Notes: a model not told the origin generated them from the letters alone. DNA of 11,422 nucleotides from Conidiobolus incongruus B7586 (GCA_000697335.1 JNEM01016436.1:1-11422), one strand, 5' to 3'. Positions 1 through 9,020 are shown, numbered from the stretch's first letter. Made by a program: numbers and translations.

Positions 1-668
1 TATATCATATAATTTAACTAAATACTAAAAGGAAATTGAAGTAAATATATTTCAAAAAACTTTTAAGTTTAATCAACAATAGTTTCTTTATTAAATTATT
101 ATATTTAATTAATTATATAGTCTTTTATATATTCCTTTATTTAATAACAAAATAACTTATTAAATCCAAATTAAATAACCTTTTTTCATATATTTTATTA
201 AATGAATATTTTATAGATAAGCAAAAATTAATTTAAAAAAATATGATAAAAGTAAATGTTTTTTATTTTTTAAAAGTAAATTAATTAATTACTAATTTTA
301 TAGTTATTTTAAATAAATAATTTTTTGTTAGTATTTTGATTATAATTTAAAATATTTATTATTTTATATAATAAGTTGGAGATATATTAAGTTGAAGGTT
401 TACAAGGTTTTGTATATAAAAAATTTAAAAAAATCACCAAATATAGTATATTCAAAATATTAAAATATATATGATTATATTTGCTTCAAGTAATTAAAAA
501 TATATTTGCAAAAGAATAAATGCCTAAGAAAGTTTAATTAGTTTATAAAATTATACGGTAATTTAAAAAATATGTTCTATAAATAAATTGACTCAAAGGT
601 AAGTAACTTGGTTTATTTTTTGATTTATTTTTCTTTAACCTTTTGCTTATTTTTTAAGGTAATATATG

Positions 669-680
669 ATATATATATAT
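669..680. repeat. (AT)6 microsatellite
   Basis: Six uninterrupted AT units inside AT-rich intergenic DNA. Short, and common by chance at this base composition. Confidence 0.6.
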
Positions 681-1350
681 TAAATCCTAATATATTATAA
701 ATAATTTTATTTTACAACCAAAGTTATTATATAGATAAAATTTAATTAGGTAATTGATAATTTGTTTAAATTGATTTTTAATTTTAATTATTGAATCAAT
801 TGTTTAAAAAGACATCAAACTTTAGTTTTTAATAAAAAATTATTTTTTTAGATATTAGAAATTCACTAAAAATATAGCAAAGAGTTTTTGATAGTAAAGA
901 AGAATATTAATCTTATATTATTTATTTATTATATTATATGTACAGAAAATAATATTCAATTTATTCTGAAATTTTAATATTATATTATATTTAATTTTGA
1001 TTATTAATAATTATTATTATTTCAAAAATATATGTTAAAAGATTTTTATTTGAACTTATTTTGATAAGGGTAATCAATTTTACAAATTAAATACATATTA
1101 TAAGACTAAAAATGATTATACAGTTTATAATATTATTAAATACAATTTTTAAAATTTATTCTATAATAATAATTTGGGCTATAAAATATAAAATTATAAA
1201 TTACTAAAATACCATAGTATATTATTTCACGGTTATATAATATATTAAATTAGGTAATAAATTATTAAGATAAAACAGATGAAAATTTGAAATATAATAT
1301 ATATTTATATAAACAGCTGCTAGATAAAAAATCAATATTTTACATTATAT

Positions 1351-1370
1351 CTTATTTATTTATAAATAAG
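1351..1370. repeat. AT-rich inverted repeat, 8-bp arms
   Basis: CTTATTTA is followed after four bases by its exact reverse complement TAAATAAG, so a small cruciform or hairpin is possible. A second short palindrome, ACTTATAAGT, lies just to the right at 1382-1391. Neither is near a recognised gene. Given the base composition both may be chance. Confidence 0.4.
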
Positions 1371-2346
1371 TTTTAAAATCTTACTTATAAGTATTTTATA
1401 CTATGAAACTTTGTAAAATTACACCATTTCGGAAAAAATTAAAATAAATATTATAACAAAATTTAAAGTTGTGAATGCATAAAAATCACACAATTGAGAG
1501 GTTAAAAATTAATATAAATATATAAATATTAACCAATAGGTTATAGCCATTATACAAATATTTATTTAAATAAACACATTCCAATTTATGAAATATGGTC
1601 ACTAATATATGTTTAAAAATTATAATTTAAATTTTTAATAAATTATTATTTAGAATTTATGCCATAACTTTAAAATCGATCGAAATCGAAAATTTTAACA
1701 AAGGATTTTCTAATATTGAGAGGATATATAGAATCAAGTTATTTCGAGGAGTACAAAATATAATTATGGTAATTACTAAATTCATTCAATCATACTGAAC
1801 TAGAAAATAAGTGTATGCTATTTTTAAATGCATTGTATAATCAAAAATGTTTTAAATATTTTTAAATATTGATTATGTCAAATATAATTAATTTTTTATA
1901 TCAATTTCAAGATAGTTATCCAAAATGTGAAAAATTATCCTTTAAATTGAATCATTATGCCATTGGATTCTAATATAAAATTTTAGAAGAATGGACATTT
2001 TATATGTATATCAAACTTGCAATAAATTGAAATTATCAATATAAACAATGAATAATGTAATGGTTTGAATTATTAGTATTCAATATTGTTCAAAGTGACA
2101 TTAAGGTCAAAATTTCCTAAATGAGAACTGTCTACAATAAATTAATTTATAAAGGATTTATGATTTAATGTTAATTCATAATTAAATCAATTAATATTAG
2201 GTTATTCAATTTCAAGATAAATTAAAAAATAGAATGGTATAGATTATTCTAGTTTTAAATTTCTATTTTGTTGAAATTATTTATTATCTGATAATATAGA
2301 CTTGATTAAATTTACATTACTCAATAGGGGATATATTTCCAATAAT

Positions 2347-2372
2347 TATATATATATATATATATATATATA
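2347..2372. repeat. (TA)13 microsatellite
   Basis: Thirteen uninterrupted TA units, about 95 bp beyond the stop codon of the minus-strand gene. Such a run is prone to length variation and could be a useful marker locus. No regulatory role can be read from the sequence. Confidence 0.9.
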
Positions 2373-2409
2373 ATTGACAAGGATAGAATAATACTTTGAA
2401 ATCCAAATA

Positions 2410-2415
2410 TTTATC
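2410..2415 (-). terminator. possible polyadenylation signal (GATAAA) of the CrgA-like gene
   Basis: Read on the minus strand this is GATAAA, a one-base variant of AATAAA, 53 bp past the stop codon. An exact AATAAA was not seen between the stop and the (TA)13 run. Fungal 3' ends often use degenerate A-rich signals, so this is only the best candidate. Confidence 0.3.
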
Positions 2416-2467
2416 TCACTACAAAATATAAACTGTTCGTTTCACATAAAAATAATATATCCCTATT

Positions 2468-3784
2468 TTAATTAAATGATTCACATAATTTTTTATACCA
2501 CCATTGAGATTTAATTTGATGAATCCAAGCCCTGGCAAGTAGGAGGCGGTCCATATAGTTGTCAAGGAGAAGAATAGGATACTTTTCATAATCGTTCATA
2601 GGCATCACAGATACCATCCAATAGGAGAAATCAGAGGGGTCTTCGGGAATGTGAGGAGGGGAAAACGCTAGACGGTCCATTAACCAAGGGATATTGCTAT
2701 TTTTTAAGGACTGGACAAATGAGATGCATTCTTTTTTGATTTCTTCGAATGCGAGTGCGGTGGACGGGGGAGAATTCGAGGATTCCGATCCATCACTGCT
2801 TGGTGAAGCAATGAGACTCTCCTCTTGAGGTGGAGAGATTTCAGGAAGCTTTTGCACTTGTGCCATATGATAGCCATCTCTCATGCTCTTGGATATTATT
2901 TTGAATCTATAAATCCCTTCTGTAACCACCACGAATCGCCCGTCCTGAAGGCATTCCCACTGCTTGATCTCCAGCATTGTCCCATAGTCTTTATACCCTG
3001 TGCCATCTTCATCATTGAGCACCATCCCAAATCTTGGTTTTCCTGACTCAAGGCATCGACGAATCATGAGTCTATAACGAGGCTCAAAGAAGTGCAAATG
3101 ATAGGTTGATGTAGGGAATGCTAATGAGAAAATGAAAATAGGGGTTTCATCAATTTGTAATTGTTTTTCATTTTCAAGTTGCAAGGATCGGATTTGAATT
3201 GCTTCTGGAAAGAGGGATGTTGTGAAGGAATTGATGAAGCAATTTGAAGGACAGGAGAAAGCGGAATGAAAGTTGAAAAGTGGACTGCGGCAGAATGGAC
3301 ATTGGTCCTTATAGTCTAAAGATCTGATAATGCAATGGCGACAGAAAGTATGACCACATGGTGTAGTAACTGGGTCATATAATATTGAGTAGCATACATT
3401 GCATTCAAGTTGATTGAATATATCTTTTTCTAATGTGATATATTTTTCCTGTGAAATTGGAGTGCAAGTGGTAGCATGTATTAATTCAGAACCTGACGAC
3501 AATGATTGAATATAACTCTTAAATATATCAACAATGCCACTGATAACTACATCAGTTTTGATAAAAGGGCTGTTATGAGTTTTTTGACAATCCTGGATAC
3601 TGCAAACTATATGAGACGCATCTGATGAGCAACAACTAGAGCATATTGTATGGCCACAGCTTAGTGTAGTGGGACTTTCAAGAATTTTATAACATGATGG
3701 ACACGATAGTAATTTTGGCAGATTGTCAAGGGATTCAACTTGTTGTAATGTGAGCATATTCGGAAGAGCTGGTGAGGCTGACAT
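2468..3784 (-). CDS. CrgA-like protein: two RING fingers plus LON substrate-binding domain (probable E3 ubiquitin ligase)
   Basis: The 438-residue frame is complete and without introns. RING 1 spans about residues 28-66 (C28, C31, C43, H45, C48, C51, C61, C66). RING 2 spans 128-165 (C128, C131, C143, H145, C148, C151, C162, C165) and is a canonical C3HC4 finger with CGHTFC, CPFC and an arginine after the last ligand. A LON domain follows from about 213 to 430, marked by FEPRYRLM at 233-240, GMVL at 253-256 and TEGIYRF at 288-294. It is interrupted by a Ser/Pro/Glu-rich loop at about 316-343. This order without TPRs matches fungal CrgA-like proteins; animal LONRF proteins also carry TPRs. By family knowledge it is a soluble E3 ligase that passes ubiquitin from an E2, with LON binding substrate; the ATPase and protease parts of true Lon are absent. 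The start is firm: an in-frame TAA lies at 3833-3835 with no ATG between. M10 is a weaker alternative. No signal peptide or membrane segment is evident. G+C is near 40-45%, far above the flanks. Substrate and pathway are unknown. Confidence 0.9.
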   Translation of the reverse strand: MSASPALPNMLTLQQVESLDNLPKLLSCPSCYKILESPTTLSCGHTICSSCCSSDASHIVCSIQDCQKTHNSPFIKTDVVISGIVDIFKSYIQSLSSGSELIHATTCTPISQEKYITLEKDIFNQLECNVCYSILYDPVTTPCGHTFCRHCIIRSLDYKDQCPFCRSPLFNFHSAFSCPSNCFINSFTTSLFPEAIQIRSLQLENEKQLQIDETPIFIFSLAFPTSTYHLHFFEPRYRLMIRRCLESGKPRFGMVLNDEDGTGYKDYGTMLEIKQWECLQDGRFVVVTEGIYRFKIISKSMRDGYHMAQVQKLPEISPPQEESLIASPSSDGSESSNSPPSTALAFEEIKKECISFVQSLKNSNIPWLMDRLAFSPPHIPEDPSDFSYWMVSVMPMNDYEKYPILLLDNYMDRLLLARAWIHQIKSQWWYKKLCESFN

Positions 3785-3873
3785 TGAAGTAATTATAACA
3801 CAGTAAAAATAAATTGTACAAAATGAAAGGAATTAATTACAAGGGAGTAAGAGGAAATAAATAGAGCTAATAC

Positions 3874-3892
3874 AGTTGAAAAAAAATCAACT
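3874..3892. repeat. short hairpin in the gene leader (AGTTGA / TCAACT around seven A)
   Basis: Six-base perfect arms, AGTTGA and TCAACT, enclose seven A residues. The hairpin lies between the TATA box and the start codon of the minus-strand gene, so if transcription begins near 3915 it falls in the 5' leader, with a U-rich loop in the mRNA. A role in translation or chromatin is only inference. Confidence 0.45.
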
Positions 3893-3917
3893 ATTTTATT
3901 TTGATAAAAAATAAAAT
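3893..3917. repeat. A/T-tract inverted repeat at the predicted transcription start
   Basis: ATTTTATTTT and its exact complement AAAATAAAAT are separated by five bases and directly abut the hairpin at 3874-3892. The repeat lies roughly 26-50 bp downstream of the TATA box, where transcription would be expected to start. Poly(dA:dT) tracts of this kind are known to disfavour nucleosomes in fungal promoters. That it does so here is inferred from position alone. Confidence 0.45.
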
Positions 3918-3942
3918 AACTAGTGGTGTGGTTGCAGAAAGG

Positions 3943-3950
3943 TATTTATA
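3943..3950 (-). promoter_or_regulatory. TATA box of the CrgA-like gene
   Basis: On the minus strand this reads TATAAATA, a perfect TATA-box match, 158 bp upstream of the ATG. It sits in a locally less AT-rich stretch (GCTATAAATACC), which makes it stand out more than TATA-like strings elsewhere in the window. It implies a leader of about 130 nt if initiation is about 30 bp downstream. Confidence 0.55.
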
Positions 3951-4150
3951 GCATTTGGTTGGTGCGTGAAATAGGATTAATAAAAGATCTAAATTTTATG
4001 ACTATAGCCTAAAATCCGATGAGATTTCGATCGATTCCTCCAAATCCTCCTGATATATTCATTCGTCTAAATTAAATCACTTTAAATTAACCAAATTAAT
4101 AAATTGACTTACCAATCAACTCCATTATCCATATTAAAGACTTCTTATTG

Positions 4151-4155
4151 ATTGG
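4151..4155 (-). promoter_or_regulatory. CCAAT motif upstream of the CrgA-like gene
   Basis: ATTGG on the plus strand gives CCAAT on the minus strand, about 370 bp upstream of the start codon. It is a five-base match, so chance occurrence is easily possible. It gains a little weight from the TATA box and the second CCAAT further upstream. Confidence 0.25.
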
Positions 4156-4290
4156 ACTAATGGAAAAATGTCTTCATTCAATTTATTTCAATCATTATGT
4201 TTAAACCATCAAAAATATTAAACAAAAGATGTGATATTAAAATTGCTATTTACTTTTTATGGATATTTTTTATTTTAAAGTTGTATCATT

Positions 4291-4300
4291 TGATTGGCTA
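4291..4300 (-). promoter_or_regulatory. extended CCAAT box (TAGCCAATCA)
   Basis: On the minus strand this reads TAGCCAATCA. It matches the extended preference of the CCAAT-binding Hap/NF-Y complex, with CCAAT followed by CA, better than a bare pentamer would. It is about 510 bp upstream of the ATG, distant but plausible for a fungal promoter. It is in the same orientation as the gene. Confidence 0.35.
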
Positions 4301-4834
4301 ATAATCGCAGCCCTTATGCCTTGATTGTTCAGTAAGGTTTCTTGAGAGAATTTTAATTAACAAATCAAATGAACAAAATAGAAGTTAGGATTGCGATTAG
4401 AAATGGTTACAATCATGAAATAATCTTAATTATTCTAACATTAGCTATATATTTTCTAAATATGATTTAGTATATTGAGTTTTTAACAAATATATGATAA
4501 AAAATAAAATTGAGTGTTATTAATAATAGCTTAACTATGATTTCAACACATAATAAAATATAGAGTAATAATCGATCTGATATTATATTGCAAAATCCGA
4601 TCTCGGACCTAAGTTTGAATAAATATAGTAATATGTTGTATAAAAGATTGTAGGAAATTGGAATGAATAAGGATTAATGTAGAGCCAAGTTAATGATCTT
4701 ACATATCCTAAATCTAGTTTGATTGGAGAATAGAGCCAAACGTAAGATTGTCATCAATATTTTATATTGTTTTGGTGATTGAGGACCGTGATTTTGGATC
4801 AACAATAATTTTGTTCTGATTTCATTACTAATTT

Positions 4835-4849
4835 AGCTTATTATAAGCT
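4835..4849. repeat. 15-bp perfect palindrome (AGCTTAT-T-ATAAGCT)
   Basis: Seven-base arms with one central base, ending in AGCTT/AAGCT, so less trivially explained by base composition than the pure A/T palindromes elsewhere. No known operator or transposon end was recognised. About 1 kb upstream of the gene's start. Confidence 0.5.
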
Positions 4850-5640
4850 GATACTAGATTGTAGGGCTATTTAAACATGATATTTAACTATCATCCAAAT
4901 ACCTAATGATTAATTCAACTTAGTATTAACCTTCTTTGTCAACGAATATCCTATATTTTCATTATATCATTATCAATATCTTAATGATATATTTAAAATT
5001 CTGATAACTATTCCAAGGACTCGATTTTATCATTGACTTTCCTTATTCCTTTACAAATATTTAAATATTCCATTAGGTTAACGTTATAGGGCGTTTCATG
5101 TAATTTGTTTGGTTAATCATTGAATATTTTATCTTGTAAATAAAATTTTAACAAAAACATTTAGTGATTACATTAGATTTTTTTTAAAATCATAAAAATG
5201 ATAACTAAAAAATAAGCAAATTTCATTTATATAGAAAATATAGTATATTTCGTACATAAAACCATAGAATATATAAATTTTTAAAGTATTAAATAGTGAT
5301 ATTTTGAACTAATTACACAATTGATTATAATCACATTTATTAAAAAATATATATATTTTAATGCTTCAAAAAGTGAATTAATTTTCAAAACACCTCAATA
5401 TAATATAATTCATGATTTTTACAATCATGTATAATGACTCTATATTTATTATCTAATTATATTAATGCTACAAAATATTTTTTAAGAATATATTACATTA
5501 AATGTATCTAATAAATATTAGATATTACAAAATATTATTCGATTTTAAACTACTCATTCAAGGTTTTATTGAATATTTTATACTATAAAAAATAAGATAA
5601 GAATAATTTTTTTGTTATTATATTATGTTTTGGTATGGAC

Positions 5641-5656
5641 ATATATATATATATAT
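5641..5656. repeat. (AT)8 microsatellite
   Basis: Eight uninterrupted AT units directly after a GGAC tetramer, within AT-rich intergenic DNA. Confidence 0.8.
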
Positions 5657-5730
5657 TCATTTAATTTATAATTCCACAATTATAGAAAAATATACCTAAT
5701 ATAATTTAAACTTTAATTTATTTATCAGCA

Positions 5731-5755
5731 ATTATAATAATTGATTATAATAATT
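5731..5755. repeat. two tandem copies of ATTATAATAATT
   Basis: The twelve-base word occurs twice with one base between, giving a 13-bp period. It probably arose by slippage or a small tandem duplication. No function is suggested. Confidence 0.55.
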
Positions 5756-6351
5756 ATAAAATAATAATTAAATAATATTATCAATATAGAATTTATAAAA
5801 TTAATACTCTTTAATATTTATAACTTTTTGCTATATTCTTAATAACCTTTTAATATATAAAAAATATTTTATTAAATAATTAAATTAAATTATATAAATT
5901 ATAGTTTTTAAAATATATTTTCTAATTATTTAAATATTTCAATTTAATTTTAAATTTTAATTTTATTATATTATTAAGATGTTGTAATTCTTACTTGAAT
6001 AAAATAATATCCTTTTTAAGTCAAAAAATAATTATTATTTTAATTATTTTTTTAATTTTGTAATTATAAATATCCAATTTAACTTAAAAATATTATCTTA
6101 AGTGAAATATCTATTATATTGAAATAAATAAAATTAAGTATATATCTTATTTATGATATTAATTAATATGTAAGTTCTATAATCAAAATTTAAAAATATT
6201 GGGTTAAAATATAGAAATCTTTAAAAAACTAGGAAATTTTACCAATAACAATATTTTTGCAAAGTTTAACTTTTAAATAATATTATATTTTATCATACTT
6301 TTTATTATAATTATATAAAAATAACTTAGGCTTGTTTTAGGATAAAATAAA

Positions 6352-6353
<2 letters not shown>

Positions 6354-6384
<31 letters not shown>
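6354..6384. repeat. (AT)15 microsatellite, longest in the window
   Basis: A 31-base uninterrupted alternating AT run, starting just after a G. It can extrude as a cruciform and is likely length-variable and hard to sequence accurately, so its exact length here may be uncertain. Confidence 0.9.
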
Positions 6385-6388
<4 letters not shown>

Positions 6389-7414
6389 TTTTATTAATTT
6401 TTATAGTATATTTAATCAATAACCTAGGCGAATATTAATTAATATTCCTAGATCGCTATAGAGACAATGATTCTAATAGCTTAAATATTGAAATATTTTA
6501 ATTATATAAGCTATAATTTAGTTATTATATTAAGTATAGCAATTTTCCTTGATTATTTTTAATTATAGATTATTTTATAATTTAATTTATAATTATTATA
6601 TAAAAGAATAGATGTTTTGAGATTATATTAAGAATATTAATTAAAATATAATTATATTTAAAATAGTATAAAATTTATTATTAGTTTATTTTTTGAAAAA
6701 ATAAATAAATAAAAGATTATATATCCAAATCATTTATTATAATATTTAATACCCACTGATAAATTAAATATTTATTTATTAAAATATATAAAAATAGTTT
6801 TTTAACTTAATATTTTGTTTTATATTTAAATAACAAATTATATAAAAGAATTTAAAATTAATTTAATATAATCATTTAATATAAACAAAAAATTGGTTAT
6901 ATCTTAATAGATTTTATTTAGCTATAATTATTTTTATTTACTTTAAAATTTTATTTAATTATATTATATTTAATTAATATTTTTATTATTTAATTTAGGT
7001 TTAAGCTATAATAAATATAAGATATTTCTATAATCAATATCAAATTACTTATATAACATTTTAATTGAAATAAAAAGGTGTTTTTTAATATTTTTTTTAA
7101 CCTTATTAATAAGTGAAAAAGCTATAATACAGTTAAAATTTTAAATAATATCTTATTTAGCTTTAATGTAAAAAATTAGTTATTGAATGGAAATTTTAAA
7201 TAAAGCATTATTTTTACAAGTTATTTACAAATTGTAAATGATTATAAAAGGTTTATCGTTTAGTTTAAATGATATTAAAATCAAGACTTTAATAATCATT
7301 ATTTAATTTCAACATAATCAAATTTAACGTTAGACTTTTAATTGAAAAAATATTAATGAAAAAATTATTATAAATGAAATATATATAGTCTGAAGATGTT
7401 AATCCTCCTATATG

Positions 7415-7438
7415 ATATATATATATATATATATATAT
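7415..7438. repeat. (AT)12 microsatellite
   Basis: Twelve uninterrupted AT units, in a small patch of more balanced sequence (CCTCC lies just upstream near 7404). Confidence 0.9.
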
Positions 7439-8549
7439 TTAATTTTTCAAAACTAACAATAAGTTTAAACTATCAGAAATTAAAAAATATGCCATTATTT
7501 CTTTCCAAACTAATATAATTAAAGTTAAAAAATATATTAGATAGTTTAAATTCCTTAATTAAATTTTCAGTATTCATATAAAGTTTAATATTTACAAGTT
7601 TAATTTTGTGGTAATAAAAAATATTAATCTAAGAGTTATTATTTATTATAATGTTATTTCAAATTGAAATATTTATCAATCAAAATTTATAATTATTTTA
7701 AAAAATCTTAACTAAATCCTTTGATTATATTGAAATGATTTTACAGGAAATCAATGTCTTTAAAAATTTCAATCTCGATAATTAAATAGATATCAAATCT
7801 TTTCTTATACATTTTATGAAAATTGATGAGCATCGAATCGAAAAAAACATCCTCAAATTAAAAATTTATATCGCATCAAATTTTCAGTTAAAAAATGTAT
7901 AGTAATATAATTATATTAACTTTGAAAAAATATATCAAAATCATATTTTACACTGTAGAAATTTGATAAATGCTTTTAGTCACCATCCCATGGCAATATA
8001 TTCATAACTTTTTTCAGTAACTCTATTTATTTTAATACACTTCAATCGATCTCAAATATAAAGAACTAAATAAATCGAGGATTTCAGTATGTTGTCCAAT
8101 TTATGGAAATCTGGTGACAGTTGAATTCATCAAATCATTATCCCTGTTAGTAAATAATTTTCAATAAATATCTACTTATTTTTAGTCTAAATATGTATAT
8201 AGCAAGTACCATTTGAAAAAATATTATATTAGTGAATATTATTTGCAAAAATTATTATTTGAATAAATAACAATGTAATAATTATTCAACTAATATTTAC
8301 TGGTGAGAAATTTTACAAAAATAATAAATTAATTTTATTCTATATTATTTGATGTTCTTTAAATTACTAACAGCATTTCGATTCCTAAAATTCCCATATT
8401 TTTTTAATATTATCATCATTATTTGTTAATCGATGAAATATAATGATTTATTTTGCCATAATAAAATATTCAAGATCATAATCAGAATTAAAAATCATTT
8501 AAATCGAATATAATTAATGGTTTAATGCTATATTGAATATTTTTTAAAA

Positions 8550-8554
8550 AGTAT
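8550..8554. repeat. target-site duplication, left copy (AGTAT)
   Basis: Five bases immediately before the TGTCA end of the LTR. They match the five bases after the right end at four of five positions. A 5-bp duplication is usual for Ty3/Gypsy and Ty1/Copia integrases. In AT-rich DNA four of five matches has limited weight alone, but it falls exactly at both LTR termini. Confidence 0.5.
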
Positions 8555-8724
8555 TGTCACGTGCTAAGGAGTGTAGACGAAGTGCAATCTGGTCAACTTG
8601 CCGATCTTGGTAGCGGAAAGCATGCCCAAGACTAGTCGGACGAGCCGGGGCACATACGTGACTAGCTGGGTAACAAAAATAGTGCGCAAAGTTGGGAAAT
8701 AGGCTACCGTACAGAGGCCAACGA

Positions 8725-8732
8725 TTATAAGG
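8725..8732 (+). promoter_or_regulatory. TATA box within the LTR (TTATAAGG)
   Basis: TATAA set in GC-richer context, 171 bp into the LTR, as expected of the U3 promoter. Transcription would begin around 8,755-8,765, marking the start of R. Whether it is active is unknown. Confidence 0.5.
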
Positions 8733-8784
8733 CCTGAATTCTTTTCGGTGAAGTTAGGTAAATTAAATTCATAAATTAACTTAA

Positions 8785-8790
8785 AATAAA
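8785..8790 (+). terminator. polyadenylation signal within the LTR (AATAAA)
   Basis: Exact AATAAA downstream of the LTR TATA box, inside an AT-rich pocket (about 8,757-8,820) of the otherwise GC-richer LTR. The order TATA then AATAAA fits R ending just after it. The hexamer is frequent in AT-rich DNA, so this is supporting rather than decisive evidence. Confidence 0.4.
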
Positions 8791-9020
8791 TTATTTTTTA
8801 ATAATTTTTACATTGGATATTTAGGATTGAACTGCAGCTGGGGAATCGTGTCTTGATTAAGCGTCCAACTAACTCTTTTATCGGCACCAAGGAGCCCATG
8901 GGTGCACTCATCATCCTAGATCTCACGGTGTGAGTCTGATTGTGAGGATTGTTCCCAATTCACTTTGTCGTCCGGTTTTGGCGTGTGGTTCAATTGGTTA
9001 CCAAATCGACAATTTTGACA

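Larger units (their letters stand above)
1..2346. other. AT-rich intergenic region, no gene seen
   Basis: Stop codons are dense in all six frames and no reading frame of useful length or recognisable motif is present. The first 1.6 kb or so is almost pure A+T. From about 1,680 to 2,340 composition is slightly more balanced, with scattered G and C, but nothing codes. No tRNA-like, rRNA-like or transposon-terminal sequence was recognised. It contains a short (AT)6 run at 669-680 and an AT palindrome at 1351-1370. It lies downstream of the 3' end of the minus-strand gene. Confidence 0.7.
3951..5160. other. moderately AT-rich upstream intergenic region, no gene seen
   Basis: This 1.2 kb is visibly less AT-rich than the DNA beyond 5,160, with scattered CG-containing words such as TCGATCGA near 4028-4034 and GATCTCGG near 4600. 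Every frame is broken by stops and no protein motif or exon chain could be recognised. It includes the proximal upstream region of the minus-strand gene. The balanced composition could mean regulatory DNA or a long-decayed gene or element; the sequence alone does not decide. Confidence 0.6.
5161..8549. other. extremely AT-rich intergenic block, no gene seen
   Basis: This is the most AT-biased part of the window; some 60-base lines near 5,880-5,940 hold only about three G or C. It carries microsatellites at 5641-5656, 6354-6384 and 7415-7438. No frame of useful length, RNA gene or transposon terminus was found. From about 7,740 to 8,540 composition recovers slightly, with words such as CATCGAATCG and CAATCGATC, but stops remain dense. 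A fossil origin for that part cannot be shown. Confidence 0.65.
8555..9020 (+). mobile_element. solo LTR of an LTR retrotransposon (466 bp)
   Basis: A sharply bounded island of roughly half G+C in AT-rich DNA. It begins TGTCA and ends TGACA, the inverted terminal pentanucleotides with TG...CA ends typical of LTRs, and is flanked by a near-perfect 5-bp target duplication. Inside, in plus orientation, are a TATA box at 8725-8732 and an AATAAA signal at 8785-8790, giving a plausible U3-R-U5 order. No internal domain, primer-binding site, polypurine tract or second LTR is present in the window. It therefore looks like a solo LTR, whole as an LTR, normally left by recombination between the two LTRs of a full element. 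The superfamily (Ty3/Gypsy or Ty1/Copia) cannot be assigned without an internal region. Well-kept CpG dinucleotides and the similar duplications suggest it is fairly young compared with the surrounding DNA. Confidence 0.7.

Noticed and set aside
2825-3046. A 73-codon open frame on the plus strand.
   Set aside because: It lies wholly antisense inside the CrgA-like gene, has no recognisable domain, and is explained by the higher G+C of that gene thinning out stops.
3785-3873. An intron in the 5' leader or an upstream coding exon.
   Set aside because: An in-frame stop at 3833-3835 closes the frame, and no AG acceptor lies just before the ATG on the minus strand.
1674-4036. A 14-base inverted repeat (AATCGATCGAAATC at 1674-1687 and its complement at 4023-4036) flanking the gene.
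   Set aside because: It does not extend at either end, has no target duplications, and matches of this length are expected by chance in 11 kb of such biased composition.
5161-8549. The extremely AT-rich DNA as inserted mitochondrial sequence.
   Set aside because: No mitochondrial gene, tRNA or rRNA motif was recognised, and AT richness alone does not support it.
8555-9020. The GC-rich island read as exons of a host gene, with several short open frames on both strands and intron-like GT and AG borders around its AT pocket.
   Set aside because: No frame shows a known domain and open frames appear on both strands, as expected where G+C is high and stops are rare. The TG...CA ends, flanking duplication and promoter/poly(A) signals explain the island better as an LTR.
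8555-9020. The GC-rich island as a structured RNA gene (tRNA-like B box, RNase P/MRP RNA, SRP RNA, 5S rRNA, spliceosomal RNA or group I intron).
   Set aside because: The conserved cores of these RNAs were looked for and not found. GGTTCAATTGG near 8988 only loosely resembles a B box, with no matching A box at the right distance.
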